From Adiantum capillus-veneris (Eukaryota > Streptophyta > Polypodiopsida > Polypodiales > Pteridaceae): a DNA stretch of 64,000 nucleotides. Location: NCBI GenBank assembly GCA_014529385.2, contig CM043950.1, forward strand, positions 83,462,843-83,526,842, given 5' to 3'. Positions 35,793 to 47,545 of this stretch are shown piece by piece (within the stretch, counting starts at the first letter, position 1; every line of letters begins with the position of its first letter). The notes under the pieces were generated by a model. The model did not search any database, was not told the origin of the DNA, and saw only the letters and a program-made list of their open reading frames with translations. Position numbers and translations under genes: made by a program.

Positions 35793-36451
35793 TGTCAAGA
35801 AGTTTGCGGTCTTGCCAGGAAAGCACCGAGATTTTGGCTGTGAGAGTTTGTGAGAGAACTCCAAAAATTATATGAAGGAGTTATACCATAGATGCCATGA
35901 AGTCTAGGGTTTGGAAGTAAATGTAATTAAAGAAGCCTACTCTTTCTCTCTTGCACTCACACACACAAAGAAACAACACAAAAGAGAATATCAAAACAAC
36001 ACAAAATGAAAACATCAAGGCTATGGTCGTATCGTATCATGGGTAACATGAAAGGGTTAATAGATGAGCTAATGGCATTTAATATTTGCCAACTAAACAG
36101 GCTACGAATTGTTCTTTGGAATTGTAATTTTGTGCTTACCATAAAATATATGTTTTGTCTAGTGATTGGGATTAATTATGTGTACAAATCCTCTTGGTTC
36201 GTAGCAAGATAACTTCACTTATGTTAAAAGAAAGGTTATAGTCTATAAGGGGTAGTATGATGGGATTCGATAAAATGAGTATTTCATTGAGCCTTTCTGG
36301 GCCAAAGAGAAACATTATACATTGTTGAATTTACAACTCATCCATACGTTAATTGTAATAGATGGCACAGAGTGGAAGCGATAAAAATTCACATCATGTG
36401 GATTATTCATCTAGGATAACTCTAGTATGGAAAAAATGTAGGTATGAGAGA
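35793..36451 (-). repeat. Distal part of the G 3' LTR
   Basis: Ends TGTCAAGAAGTTTGCGG on the plus strand, related to the C-family LTR end. No gene is seen. It contains one copy of the AGAGA duplication made by element F (36447-36451). Confidence 0.7.
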
Positions 36452-36720
36452 TGTTGGGGGTTCCATCGTTGCATAGCTCCAATGACCAAAAAATTTATCA
36501 ATCCAGAGGGATGAGCTACCCAGCTAGGGTATGGAAACACTCACACAATTAGTGAGCTAATCATGGCAACACGAATGGTTAACTCTATGAGGTGAGCTTC
36601 TCGGCTTATGGAGGCGCTAAGCCTCAATGAAGGACAATCTCCACATCCACTTCTCTTCACCTCTAATCAACCTAATCACACACACTAACGATTACAAGAC
36701 GGACACAACTCTAATCTTAT

Positions 36721-39300
36721 TGATAGCCGTTTTTCGGCTCTCATAAAATAATTTTAAGAAGCCACTTCACCCCACAAAAACACCCTAGTACAATGACTAG
36801 GCTCGCTTTTTCATTATAAATAGTGTGCGTGTGTTTAGGTTTTTATCATATTTTTTTATATCAAACCATTGAGCGCGTCATCGGGCTAGGAGACAAAAAA
36901 ATAAATTTATAATATTACGGTCCTCTTTATATGTAAATATTTTCTATCAAATAAAGGACCTAAGTATAAAGGGTTTTTTTTCAAATTTTTTGTATTTATA
37001 TAAATACATATTCCTAGGTGTGCGTTATCAGGCCTAAGTATGCTAGCTTCCATCTCGTGTCATTCCTTATACATATTTTACTATCATTCTATCCCTTAAG
37101 CTCTGCTCACATAAGCCTTGAAAAACCTTTATGTGACTTCATTGTAAAAATTCACCAATAACCTTATCTACTCCGTCATATTTTTTTTCCATCCCTCCCA
37201 GTTAAATATTCACAAGTACATAGATTTTATCTTTAAATAAATTCCATGAATTACTCAAAGTAGAGAATAACTGAGGGTCCCTTCCCTCATGATTTTCCTC
37301 CTTTATTTTATATATTTTTTGCCACCATGCATCCCATGTGTCCATTTTTCATGACTAGCTAGCCTATCTTCTTACCCCACAAGTATATATTATATTTGAT
37401 ACTTATCCTATACCATACATGTGTGCAAGCTCCTTGGCAATATTAGGTCATGGTTGATGTATGGGGGGCTCACTTGGAAGACTACAAAGGAAAAAGAATC
37501 AAATAGTGGCCCACTTCAAGCTTTATTAGGTGCTGCAGGGACAGATTTTTTCTCGAATTTTGGCACCTTCTTATGATCCGAATTTGAGGATACTTTCAAA
37601 AGACAAAACGTAGTTCGTGAGTTGAAGTATTTTCCATAATTTTTTCAAAATTTTTGAAGTCAAGGGCGATTTTACATGAAATTTATGGCCGACTTAAAAA
37701 ATGCTACCTCATACACCCAAAAAATCTTTCTATTTCTCTCACCCTTCTACACACCTACTCACTCTTACACACTCCTCTCTCTCCTTCCCACTCCCAAACC
37801 TGCAACTCCCATGTCATAATTCACCCTCTTCACCATTGCCACTTCTCTCACACCTCCATAGCCTTCATCCTCCATTTCTACACCCCTAGGTGCTCCCCTT
37901 TCTCTCTACATATATGTCCATATTACCATACCCTCTTTAGCTTTGTAAAGAACTTCAAAAAATCAGCAAAAATACAAGGTTAACCTCTGAAAATGAATGC
38001 TTTTATCATGAATTTTCCAAGGTTTGAGGATAACATAGCTTCATCGACACGTGCTACTTCGCCATGCCGACCGCTTCTTCTACTGGTGCTGTAAAGAGGT
38101 GAATGTCAACTTCTCCAAAGATTCAACCTTTCTTTACAAGCTTATCCATTCTCTAACTTTTCTCATCATATATCTCACCATTTGGTGAATGATTTTGTAA
38201 ATATTTTTTAGTGATAACTACTAACTACTAACCACTAACCTTATTGTAAAATTCACCCTCTACTAAAGTAGGCACTCCCAAATTATTCACTCAATCCTCT
38301 CTCCTTTAATCCTCAATAGTTCTCTTCCCTTGAGCCCACATCCATGTGACTCAAAGAATAAGAGAAACCCACCCTTATTTAAAAATAAAATAAAATATGC
38401 ATAATCTTTGATTTCTTCAAGTAAACCTGATTAGTTCTAATCCTAATCGGGGCTTGTAAAACCTATAAATAGAGCCCTTCTCTCCCTTGTAAATTATCAC
38501 ATGATCACACTACACCACACCATTCTCAACACATAACACACCACTCTTCAAGCCTAGTTGTGTAGAGTGTGTGCATTGTGAGTGCTCTATTCCATCACTA
38601 CACATAGGTGCATGGAGAAGCTTGAAGTTAGTATGCCATCTAGAGGAGTGGAGTGATACCATACTCTGCATCACACTTGTAGCCTACTCTTGTCCATAAA
38701 TAAGATTCATAGTTTTGGGTGCAATTGTATGCTGCAACTACGACTCTTCTCTCCAAATTGACTTGATAAGTTGGCTCATCAGGTGGTTGAAGGTATATTG
38801 TCCTTGAAGTCTGTTGTGCTATTTCATGCTTGATGGTTTGAGGGCTTGTTGAATTGTTTGCCTAAAAAATCAATTGTAAGAGGGTGCTTGGTGAGAGGGC
38901 TCCCGTGACCCTAAGACAATTTGTGTATTGGCAACAAGGTCAAGTTTTGTGTTGTCTCTCTATTTCTCATCAAGCTTTGTGTGCATCTAGCCTTTAAAGC
39001 TAAGACTGAGTTGCTCAAGTTGATTTGTGATCTTACCTCTCTCTAGCGTGGTGAATGTTTGTGTTTGGTGTGTGTGGCTATCTTGCATTCCCCTACCTTT
39101 GTGTGTTTGATTACAAGGAGATATTGGGTGCGTCCTAGTTCGCATCTACAACTAGGTGGTGCCGCTTTTCTTGTATTGGTTTCTGGCTGTGGGTTGTTGT
39201 TATCTTGGATTGTGCTTGCCCCAGCCCCAATTGAACAGCACGGGAGCCTTGAGAGGTGTTTAGAGGTCTCCTCTCTTGTTGACCGCCCCGGACCGCTTCA
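36721..39300 (+). mobile_element. Solo B-family LTR, 2,580 bp
   Basis: It starts TGATAGCCG and ends GACCGCTTCA, as the B LTR at 18660-21306 does. Both sides continue directly into the F LTR, with no internal B sequence. The flanks CTTAT and CTATC may be a 5-bp duplication with one later base loss. A solo LTR forms by recombination between the two LTRs of a full element. Confidence 0.85.
38464..38471 (+). promoter_or_regulatory. TATA box of the solo B LTR
   Basis: TATAAATA in CCTATAAATAGAGCCC, at the same relative place as in the other B LTR. Confidence 0.65.
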
Positions 39301-39959
39301 CTATCATGCAACACTCTAATTGTAAGCACACACACATAGATCTATCAAGCACCGCACTCCAGTCATACCTACATGCACACACAAGAAAAAGATGGCAATC
39401 ACACAAGATTAGAGAGGGATTAACCACTAATTAGTTAAGATCTAGCTAATCTAAGCATCATAGGCAATCATAAAAAGTATGAGAGAGGCATAGTGAAAAA
39501 GAATAAATCTTGGATTAGTGTTAATTGAGTCACATGAGCAAGGAGAAGCTCAAGGACTCCATAGCCAAACACCTCAAGAGCTCTCACCAAAGAGTGCTCT
39601 CTACAAATGAGCTTGAGAACCTTAATTTATTTTACACACTTCCTTATATACCTAGGGTAAAAATATGCAATGTCCGGGCGCACAATGTCTTTAGGGCTCC
39701 ACCACTTATTGAATCCGCAACCTAAGCACACTAACTAACCTGTTATTTACATCTTAGAACTCCCATTGAGCCCGTAACACCTTACAAATATTACAATGGC
39801 TTGAAATAAATCGGAAATTCACAATACACGACCATTTTGGGAAAATGTGTAAAATGTGTAACTCCAATCTTTATTGCTTCTTTGTATTCATCCTTGATGT
39901 GCATCCGTACGCCTTCAGTCTTTAGCAGCTCCTGTTGACTGAGGTTGACTCAATTAACA

Positions 39960-39972
39960 TTCCCCGTTTCCG
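39960..39972 (-). other. Polypurine tract of F
   Basis: The minus strand reads CGGAAACGGGGAA directly before the LTR start TGTTAATTGAG. Confidence 0.75.
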
Positions 39973-40879
39973 ATTTTAGTGCTCGTCCTCGGGCATTGTT
40001 GAAAAGTGTCCGTGGAGGCTATGAAAGGTTTTTGATTGGTTGTTGATGGCTGAGTTTCTTCATTTTCCATTGGATTTGTTGATTGAGACCAAAGGAAAAA
40101 AACCTAGTGGACAAAAAGTACCTTTGGGATACATGCATTATTGGAGTACTTATTAGCATGGGAAATATTAATAAAGTACTCGAGGGATTATTTTCTGATA
40201 GATATGGAATCAAAAAGGCAACAAATATGAGAGGGTAGCATGATGAAACATTGGTTTTCATGTTGTAGTCCACTCAAGGTGCATAGGTGGAAGCAAAAAA
40301 AGATTGTCTAATGCATATGTCCAATGGTGGGACATCCTATAGATGCATCGATAGAAATGCATGGAAAACAATATGTTGTGCCAGAAGGATTTTGAGGGGT
40401 TCTTCAGAAAGATGGTGTAGCTATAAAAGAATATGACATGGATTTGCAAGCTGGAACCCTTTAAGAATGGTTTTTGTTTGACGAGGATATGTGCTCTCAT
40501 CTTACTGTGCACTGTGCATGAGTGTTGGACTCTACGACACTCCACCAATTGTAAGTTAGTAGACTTCGACTCTTATGCTCATCTCATCCAGCATGAACAA
40601 CACAAATTAGATATTGCGAATAATGCTTTTCTCATTTTATGGCTCAGTAGATCGACTCTGACTATGCCAAGAGTGTTTTTTGCACCCTAGTGACTTGACT
40701 ATTTACATTCTTGTGCTTACTACAAACATTTCTTCAGGTAAAAGTAAGCTTGAATCCTCAAAAAGAGGATTAGTGAAGGACCAAGTTGGCATTGAGGTTT
40801 CTTTTGCCATACCTATTTCATCATCTTTGAATCTGTATTCTCGTTGGTTGGGTGGTTCTTCTTTGACTGTGAAGACTCC

Positions 40880-43518
40880 ATTATTTGTTTGATTCTCTAA
40901 TTGGGCCTATTGATAGGACTCTTTGATGTTGTTGTAGGCCTTTGTTCACTGTTAGCATTTGTCTTTTGACTAGGAGCATTGGAAGACTTAGGAATCCAAA
41001 TCTGTTGATGACCTTTGTATCTCCTTTGTTGACTTTGCTTTGCTCTAGGTTTTTTTTAGTTCTTGAGATCTTCATGCAGGTCTGGTGTAGTTGCAGTTGG
41101 CTTGTGGTTGACTGGCAGCCAAATCTTTGTATAACCTGTGTAGAATCCTTGTCTAAGAGGAAGATCCTTTGAGATCTGTCTCTATTCTGTATCCTCTTGA
41201 GAGTTGTGGTAGACTCTAGCATCTTTTGATGTTTTTTTGTTGTATACCTGCTTCTTAGGTATCCTAGGATATTGTCGAGGTTGATCCCTTGTGGGCCTTC
41301 TTTCTTGGGAGGGACTTCACGTTACTTCGTATGCTCTAACCTGCGGTTTTGGTACCCATATCTGTCTGTTACCTCTATAGTACTCTTGTTCCTTTAAGCT
41401 CCATTATGATGCTATTCTTCCCATGTGTTTGTTTTTTTGTGTTGATTTCTGTTTTTTAATCCAAATCGGATCATTGACTTTCACTAAACTGCTCGCAACA
41501 AACACTTTCTTGACTTTCCTTTGCTTTCTCGAGTACTTTGGCTACAACATCTTTGCTTTTTTGGGTGTCTCCTTAGAGGTCTTAGTTGGGTCAGCAATTG
41601 ACGTGAAGTTTTGAAAGCCTGACTTTCTTGAAGAAGTTGATCCATGAGGGTTCTTTGATGTAGAGGCATATGCTGTCACAACTTCTTTGATAATCGGTGG
41701 AAGTTCCACTTTAGATTTACCTTTGTCTGCAAGATTTATCTTTGATTCTTGTGAATTCTGCAACTCTGAATCTAGCATTAACGGTATCTGCAATTCTTTC
41801 TTGCTACCTCTTGGAGAAGAGAGTCTTAGCATTGTGACTTCTTTCTAGATCTTTTGTTGATCTAACCACTGATGTCCAAGGATGACATCTGCAAGCATTT
41901 CCTTTGAAGGATTCACTTGAAACTTCACGTGCTCTTCATGATTTTGGATGCTAAGGGTAGCAACCATTTCTTTTTGACCTGTATGCAAACCTAGCATTGT
42001 TTTGCTATCATGTTTTCATGGAGTAATCTCTAGAATTCTCTGAATGTGGTCTGTAACCATATTTCACTTTTCTTCTTTATCCAAAGAGCATTACATCTGA
42101 CACTTGCTCATTTTGTACTGTTGAGGACTATAGCTATTCTCATTGTTGGATGTATTGAAGATTTATGTCCTGCTTTTCCCATGGTCTCATCTTGATCTAA
42201 TTTCTATTGATCTGCACTTGCTATTTCTTGATTTTATTTAAGCTCTTCCGAAGTTTTGTTCGATGGAGATGAATCATCTTCAATAAGATTTTCTTTGATA
42301 TAAGTCTCCATTTTAATTGTGCTTGAGGACTTTGTGTTGTCGTCCGCGGGTGACCAGTCTTGGTCTTCATTCTTTGTTGTCTGTGATGACTGCATCCTGC
42401 TTGAATTCTGTACCTCTTACATCTTCGCGGCCATTGGCATTCTCATTATGATGTCGTTTGGCATATCTTTTGTTGTGATCACATCAAATTGAGCTATTAT
42501 AATCTATGAACTTATTTCAATGGTGGTGGAGATGATTCCCCAACATTTTGCTTGTTTGTCTCCAGATATACTCACAGAGTCAGGAGCATCTTCTAGTTGT
42601 GGTTGGCCACATCTTTTCCAAGTGCAAAAGGACATCAGGTTCTTGTCTAACTAAAAATCTAGCTTTACTTCACTTGACAACTTTTCTTTGTGCTCACCAA
42701 TAATGTTGCACTTGATCGTCTCAGGATTTGTGTCCGAATTGACTTCTTTTTCTAAGGAAACATCCTTTGATTGAACTTTATCTTCATTTTCATTACTTTG
42801 ATCACCTACTTCAATTGATGTTGACTCCATTAATTGTAATATTGCACCTTTTTGAAGTTGTTGAGAATTGTTTACCTGCATCTGAGTAACCTTTGATCTA
42901 ATGGATCCATTGTACTTTCTGGAAAAATCTATCTCTACGAAGGAGAATTTGGTGGTGACCTTTGTGTAGCCTTCTGAACTTTAGCTTTCATTGATTCTGA
43001 CTTTTTTATCACCCATTCTAGCATCTTGAGGCTTTGCATCATCTTTAGATAGTCATTGACTTCAGTTGTACCATTCATATGGGTTTTGTACAAGGTCATG
43101 ATCTTGCTAATATTCGTTACCATGTGCATCTTGATATACATATGTGAGATTAATCACATGTAACTGTTTGAACACTATTGGATTTGTCGGTTTTTGACTT
43201 TGATTTGGGGAGATCAGCTGAAACTTTTATCCCTGATGATCTTCATATAAGCATTTGTCTGCAGATTCTGATGGGATTTGGGTCACTTGGAAACTTCCAA
43301 CAACCATATGATCTTTCAATGGTTTCTGCTTTGAAGGAATTTGTTGGTTAAAGGCTCTAGGGCTCCTAACTGGTGTAGCATTTCCTAGTATATAAGCTGA
43401 GGTTGATGGATTTGCAGCTCCCCCCTTCCTAGAGTGATCACTATAGCCTGCTTCATTGTAAGAGTTGAAAATTGTTTCACGCTGGTTTAGTCTCACCTTT
43501 TGGGATTGTGAAGGCACA
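40880..43518 (-). pseudogene. Downstream internal frames of F, unrecognised
   Basis: Several broken frames follow one another leftward: 43227-43518 (KVRLNQRETIFNSYNEAGYS), 42935-43141 (MNGTTEVNDYLKMMQSLKML), 42651-42881 (Ser/Glu/Lys-rich), 41542-41832, and 40880-41400. The last has a recurring aromatic motif, seen as QIWVPK near 41355, KIWLPVN near 41115 and QIWIPKS near 40995. I cannot place these in a known family. The composition (Lys, Ser, Gln and Glu rich, low complexity) suggests a structural or linker protein rather than an enzyme. The frame was continuous with 53841-54500 before the hAT insertion. Confidence 0.5.
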
Positions 43519-43654
43519 CTTTGGGTCAAGGATTTCAAAATGACGTGATCACACTATAATTTCAGGTTAATAACAATTGAAAAGCAAAATAACAACTATT
43601 ATGTTAATTGACATTCATCTTTTTTGACCTCCAGGGAGACCTGGAGACAGGCTC

Positions 43655-43710
43655 GTAGCCCGTCGGGCCTGCTGGGTAAAGCTACTTTCCCGCCGGGCCC
43701 GTCGTGGCTA
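43655..43710. repeat. Left GC-rich subterminal repeats of the hAT element
   Basis: Words such as CCCGTCGGGCCTGCTGGG and CCCGCCGGGCCCGTCG, partly self-complementary, match the right-end cluster. They may bind transposase. Confidence 0.7.
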
Positions 43711-43910
43711 TATAAAGGCAACGTCGGTGCTTGTCTTTTTCACAAAAGAGGTACATTGAAAAGTCTTCACCAAACTTTCTGGCAACTTTCCACATTCTCA
43801 AAGCAGTGTAACAGTAATTTTTTAAACCCTTCCTTATTTTATTGATGTTTTTTTGAGTTTTTTGTGTTAAAACTTAAAGGTATAAAATTTATTTTATCAA
43901 ATCATCATAC

Positions 43911-45240
43911 GTGGATGCACTGGCACATGGTTGCAATTGCGGCTAGGTATGTCATTGCAAAATCGTACGATGATTATGTTTTATATTGCTCCCAGTCATT
44001 CATGCTTCGGCACATGGTTGCAATTGCGACTAGATGTGTTGCTGCTAGAATGACAAGAGCATTTGTTTGAAAGAAGTAACCGTGCGTGAATGCACTGGCA
44101 CATGGTTGCAATTGCGGCTAGGTGTGTCATTTCAAAAGAGTAGGGTGATTATGTTTTATGTTGCTCACAGTCATTCATGCTTCGGCACATGGTTGCAATT
44201 GCGACTAGGTGTGTTGCTGTTAGAATCATAGGAGCATCTGTTTGAAATAAGTCACCGTGCGTGGATGCACTGGCACATGGTTGCAATTGCGGCTAGGTGT
44301 GTCATTGCAAAAACGGAAGATGACTATGTTTTATGTTGCTTCCCATCATTCATGCTTCGGCACATGGTTGCAATTGCGACTAGGTGTGTTGCTGCTAGAT
44401 TGACGGTAGCATCTAATGCATGAATGTGTGCTCAAATAATTTCATAATGCTACATATGCTTGAATCTTGAAAGAAGACATCATGCCTGGATGCACTGGCA
44501 CATGGTTGCAATTGCGACTAGGTGTGTCATTGCAAAAGCGTAGGATGACTATGTTTTATGTTGCTTCCAGTCATTCATGCGTCGACACATGGTTGCAATT
44601 GCGACTAGGTGTGTTGTTGCTAGAATGACAGTAGCATATGTTTGAAAGAAGTCACCGTGCGTGGATGCACTGGCACATGGTTGCAATTGCGGCTAGGTGT
44701 GTCATTGCAAAAATGCAAGATGACTATGTTTTATGTTGCTTCCCGTCATTAATGCTTTGGCACATGGTTGTAATTGCGACTAGGTGTGTTGCTGCTAGAT
44801 TGACAGTAGCATCTGTTTGAAAGAAGTCACCGTGCGTGGATGCACTGGCACATGGTTGCAATTGCGGCTAGGTGTGTCATTGCAAAAGCGTAGGGTGACT
44901 ATGTTTTATGTTGCTCTCAGTCATTCATGCTTCGACACATGGTTGCAATTGAGACTAGGTGTGTTGCTGCTAGAATGACAGGAGCATCTGTTTGAAAGAC
45001 GTCACCGTGCGTGGATGCAGTGGCACATGGTTGCAATTGCGGCTAGGTGTATCATTGCAAAAGCGTAGGGTGACTATGTTTTATGTTTCCCAGTCATTCA
45101 TGCTTCGGCACATGGTTGCAATTGCAACTAGGTGTGTTGCTGCTAGAATGACAGGAGCATCTGATTGTAAGTTGTTGTACGATGAGGCATTGGCACATGG
45201 TTGCAATTGCGATTAGGTGTGTCACTGCAAAAGCGTACGA
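43911..45240. repeat. 175-bp tandem array near the left end of the hAT element
   Basis: Units start at 43911, 44086, 44261, 44486, 44661, 44836 and 45011, with a partial one near 45181. Spacing is exactly 175 bp except for one 225-bp unit with a 50-bp insert. Each unit holds two copies of GGCACATGGTTGCAATTGCG, making two half-units of different length. A diverged piece (GTGGCACATAGTT) reaches the start of the kinase-like frame. Confidence 0.93.
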
Positions 45241-45350
45241 GATCTATGGTCTATACTACATTTTTTCTTTCACGTAGAAAAGATCCAAATGCAGTGGCAC
45301 ATAGTTATATTTCACAATGTGTTGTTTGCAATAATACCATTGGAGGCAAA

Positions 45351-46638
45351 ATGGATCCTTCTGCTACTTCAATGATAGAGTTCAAAAAGAAAATTAGACA
45401 ATTGTTGATTACAATCATCAGTGCACAAGATCCCGACGATATAGCGCAGATCGTTGCAGATGAGTCTAGATTGCAATCATTATACAATGAGATTGTCCGC
45501 AAAATGTTGTTGTTATATCCAGACAAAACAACCGAATCAATAATCTCATTACTGAGCAGTTGGGTGGGCAATTTGCCCAAGGTGGCCTCTGATTTGAAAG
45601 AGGAATGCCCTCAAGAAGTAGACAAGGGTAAGCTAGAGACTTGGAACACGAGATGGAGAGCTGAAAAGGAGAGGTCAATGCGAGAATCCCACATAGACAC
45701 ACAGTTTGGCCTAAGCAAGAAAATGCGAATGGCTATCACCAGAGTTATGGGGAGCAGCCAAGTTGGAGAACCGTTTATTGAGAAGGTTGCCATTGAGGGA
45801 ACATCGGGTTCTACTGCTTTTGCCTGTCACCTGGAGAGCAGTATATACAATTCTGAATGTAGTATGACTCTGGGCATTCCAAATAAGTCCATTAAGAAGA
45901 TCAAGAAACTTGGGTCAGGGGCTTATGGCACAGGGTGGCAAGTTCAAATCAAAGGGATCAGTTTCCTTCATGCCCCTTTCACATGGATCTTTCACGACGC
46001 TTGTAGCGCATCAAGAGGGGAAAGAAAAGATCCTTGAAGACTTTAAATGGGAGCAACCCTCTGAAGACAAGAAAACAGGTATCAAGAGCCTGTGCAATCA
46101 TGCTCCCTCATTGATCCATGCCTTGGTGAAGGCATTGGGATTCACACATGACGAGGGAGTGATACACAATGATCTCCATCCATGGAACATCATGTTGGAC
46201 TTTACCAAGGATCTCACTCCCCGTATTGGAATAATTGATTGGGGATTGGCTCTGCATGTTGGCTTAGAGACACAAAAGACCAACAATACCGATGAAAACT
46301 GGCAAAAGCTTCATCCTTGGTGAGCTCCTCAGTTACTAGGTGGCAAGAATTTATGCTGATGGACCAAGGCCACATATGTGTACGCCATAGGATGGGTGAT
46401 ATGGCAATTTTGTAAGTTTTGTGGAGAGTTCTCTGACTACTACAACACAGATTGGTTCAAACATAAGGTTTCAGTGGAGGTACAAGCCATATCTAGGATT
46501 GTTATGGAAGGTTGGGTGAGGAAGAAATCCACAGACAGAAAGACCTTGGCACTTTTGGGCGAAGAATTAGAAAGATTTGAAGCCCAGCTAGAACGATGCT
46601 TACGCCCTCCCTCTGAAATGAGTGTAGCATGTTTTTGA
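45351..46638 (+). pseudogene. Protein-kinase-like pseudogene carried by the hAT element
   Basis: An ATG at 45351 opens a frame starting MDPSATSMIEFKKKIRQLL, with a helical region of about 190 residues that I do not recognise. It then reaches KKIKKLGSGAYGT, a glycine-rich loop. Near 45950 the frame shifts by one and most of the kinase N-lobe, including the usual Lys of VAIK, is missing. The new frame has PLSHGSFTTLVAH, then the catalytic loop GVIHNDLHPWNIMLD and IGIIDWGLALH in place of DFG, then APQLLGG and YVYAIGWVIWQF. The catalytic Asp, the Asn and the metal-binding Asp are kept. Two stops (46321-46323 and 46357-46359) break the C-lobe. Kinases of this kind phosphorylate proteins; this copy cannot. 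It may be a captured host gene or a former cargo gene. Confidence 0.7.
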
Positions 46639-47029
46639 TGGATATATGATGTACTTTAAGAAGCAGGGTTTTCTGAGACTTTTGACTTATAAAAGCACTT
46701 TTAAAAATTGGGTTTTATGCGCCATGGATGATGTATGAGTAATAAAAACACTTTGTTATATCTCAATAGACAACAAATTTTCTATGAGTTTTGTTTTTTC
46801 TCTTAAGTTTCAAGCAATAAGCCACGTGGAGTCACTGATTGTCATTCATTGATTTTAAAAATGGTGGTTACTCTTATATCAATTGATTGTCGTAAGATGG
46901 TGGTTATTCTAATATCAATTGATTGTCGTAAAATGGTGGTTAAAATTATAGCAATTGATTGTCGTAAAATGGTGGTTACTCTTATAGCAATTGATTATCA
47001 TTAAGTTTGTATGCCGTAACTGAAGTATA
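46639..47029. other. Spacer with a 36-bp tandem repeat
   Basis: Four copies of a 36-bp unit (ATGGTGGTTACTCTTATA...) lie at 46861-47004 without gaps. No gene is seen in the rest. Confidence 0.85.
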
Positions 47030-47044
47030 GTGTTTAATCAGAAT

Positions 47045-47545
47045 ATGGATAATGATAATCAAAGGGCTAAGCACGCTTTTGAGTGTCTCAGATCCATGTG
47101 TCAAAGCGGTGGAGTGAACAACACAGCTCGAATTGCAGCTCGTCGTTGCTCCCAGTGGGCCAACCCATTGGGTACACAATGGAAAGAGGTGAACACTAGG
47201 ATTGACCGAGAAATGGTCAAATCCATATGGCCAGACGTTGCAGATGAAAACATCAAGAAAGGCCCACTCAAGCTATCACAATGTATTAATGCAGACATAC
47301 GAGACAATGGAGAGAACATATATCTCGATGTTATGGGTCATCCTATGCATCATATGGATTGTCCATTGTGGTTTGCCAAGATGTTATACATGCATTATGT
47401 CTTGGGTGAAGCAGTGGACTTTAGCTCAAGGACACCTCACATGAAGGTGAGAGGCGGAAGTGAAAAAATAGACCCGGTGGCCTCTACACCAAGACTATGC
47501 ACAATGGCCTCATCATGGGGAATACGCAATAGGGGCACCACCTAG
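47045..47545 (+). CDS. Unknown 166-residue protein carried by the hAT element
   Basis: The ATG at 47045 opens an uninterrupted frame beginning MDNDNQRAKHAFECLRSMCQ, with basic and Cys-containing segments and a His/Met/Cys-rich stretch, DVMGHPMHHMDCPLWFAKML. There is no signal peptide, membrane segment or familiar motif. It sits between the kinase-like and RING-H2 frames on the same strand. The last residues look less constrained, so the true end could be a lost exon. It could be part of one larger spliced gene with its neighbours. Function unknown. Confidence 0.45.
   Translation: MDNDNQRAKHAFECLRSMCQSGGVNNTARIAARRCSQWANPLGTQWKEVNTRIDREMVKSIWPDVADENIKKGPLKLSQCINADIRDNGENIYLDVMGHPMHHMDCPLWFAKMLYMHYVLGEAVDFSSRTPHMKVRGGSEKIDPVASTPRLCTMASSWGIRNRGTT

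Larger units (their letters stand above)
36452..39959 (-). repeat. 3' LTR of F, split by a B-family LTR
   Basis: The two parts, 36452-36720 and about 39301-39959, together match the 916-bp LTR at 58554. Confidence 0.9.

Noticed and set aside
43911-45240. Regular array resembling a CRISPR
   Set aside because: The whole 175-bp unit is repeated, there are no unique spacers, and the context is a plant transposon. It is an ordinary tandem array.
45201-45350. Upstream extension of the kinase-like frame
   Set aside because: The first 50 codons are translated tandem-repeat sequence; the ATG at 45351 lies where repeat similarity ends.
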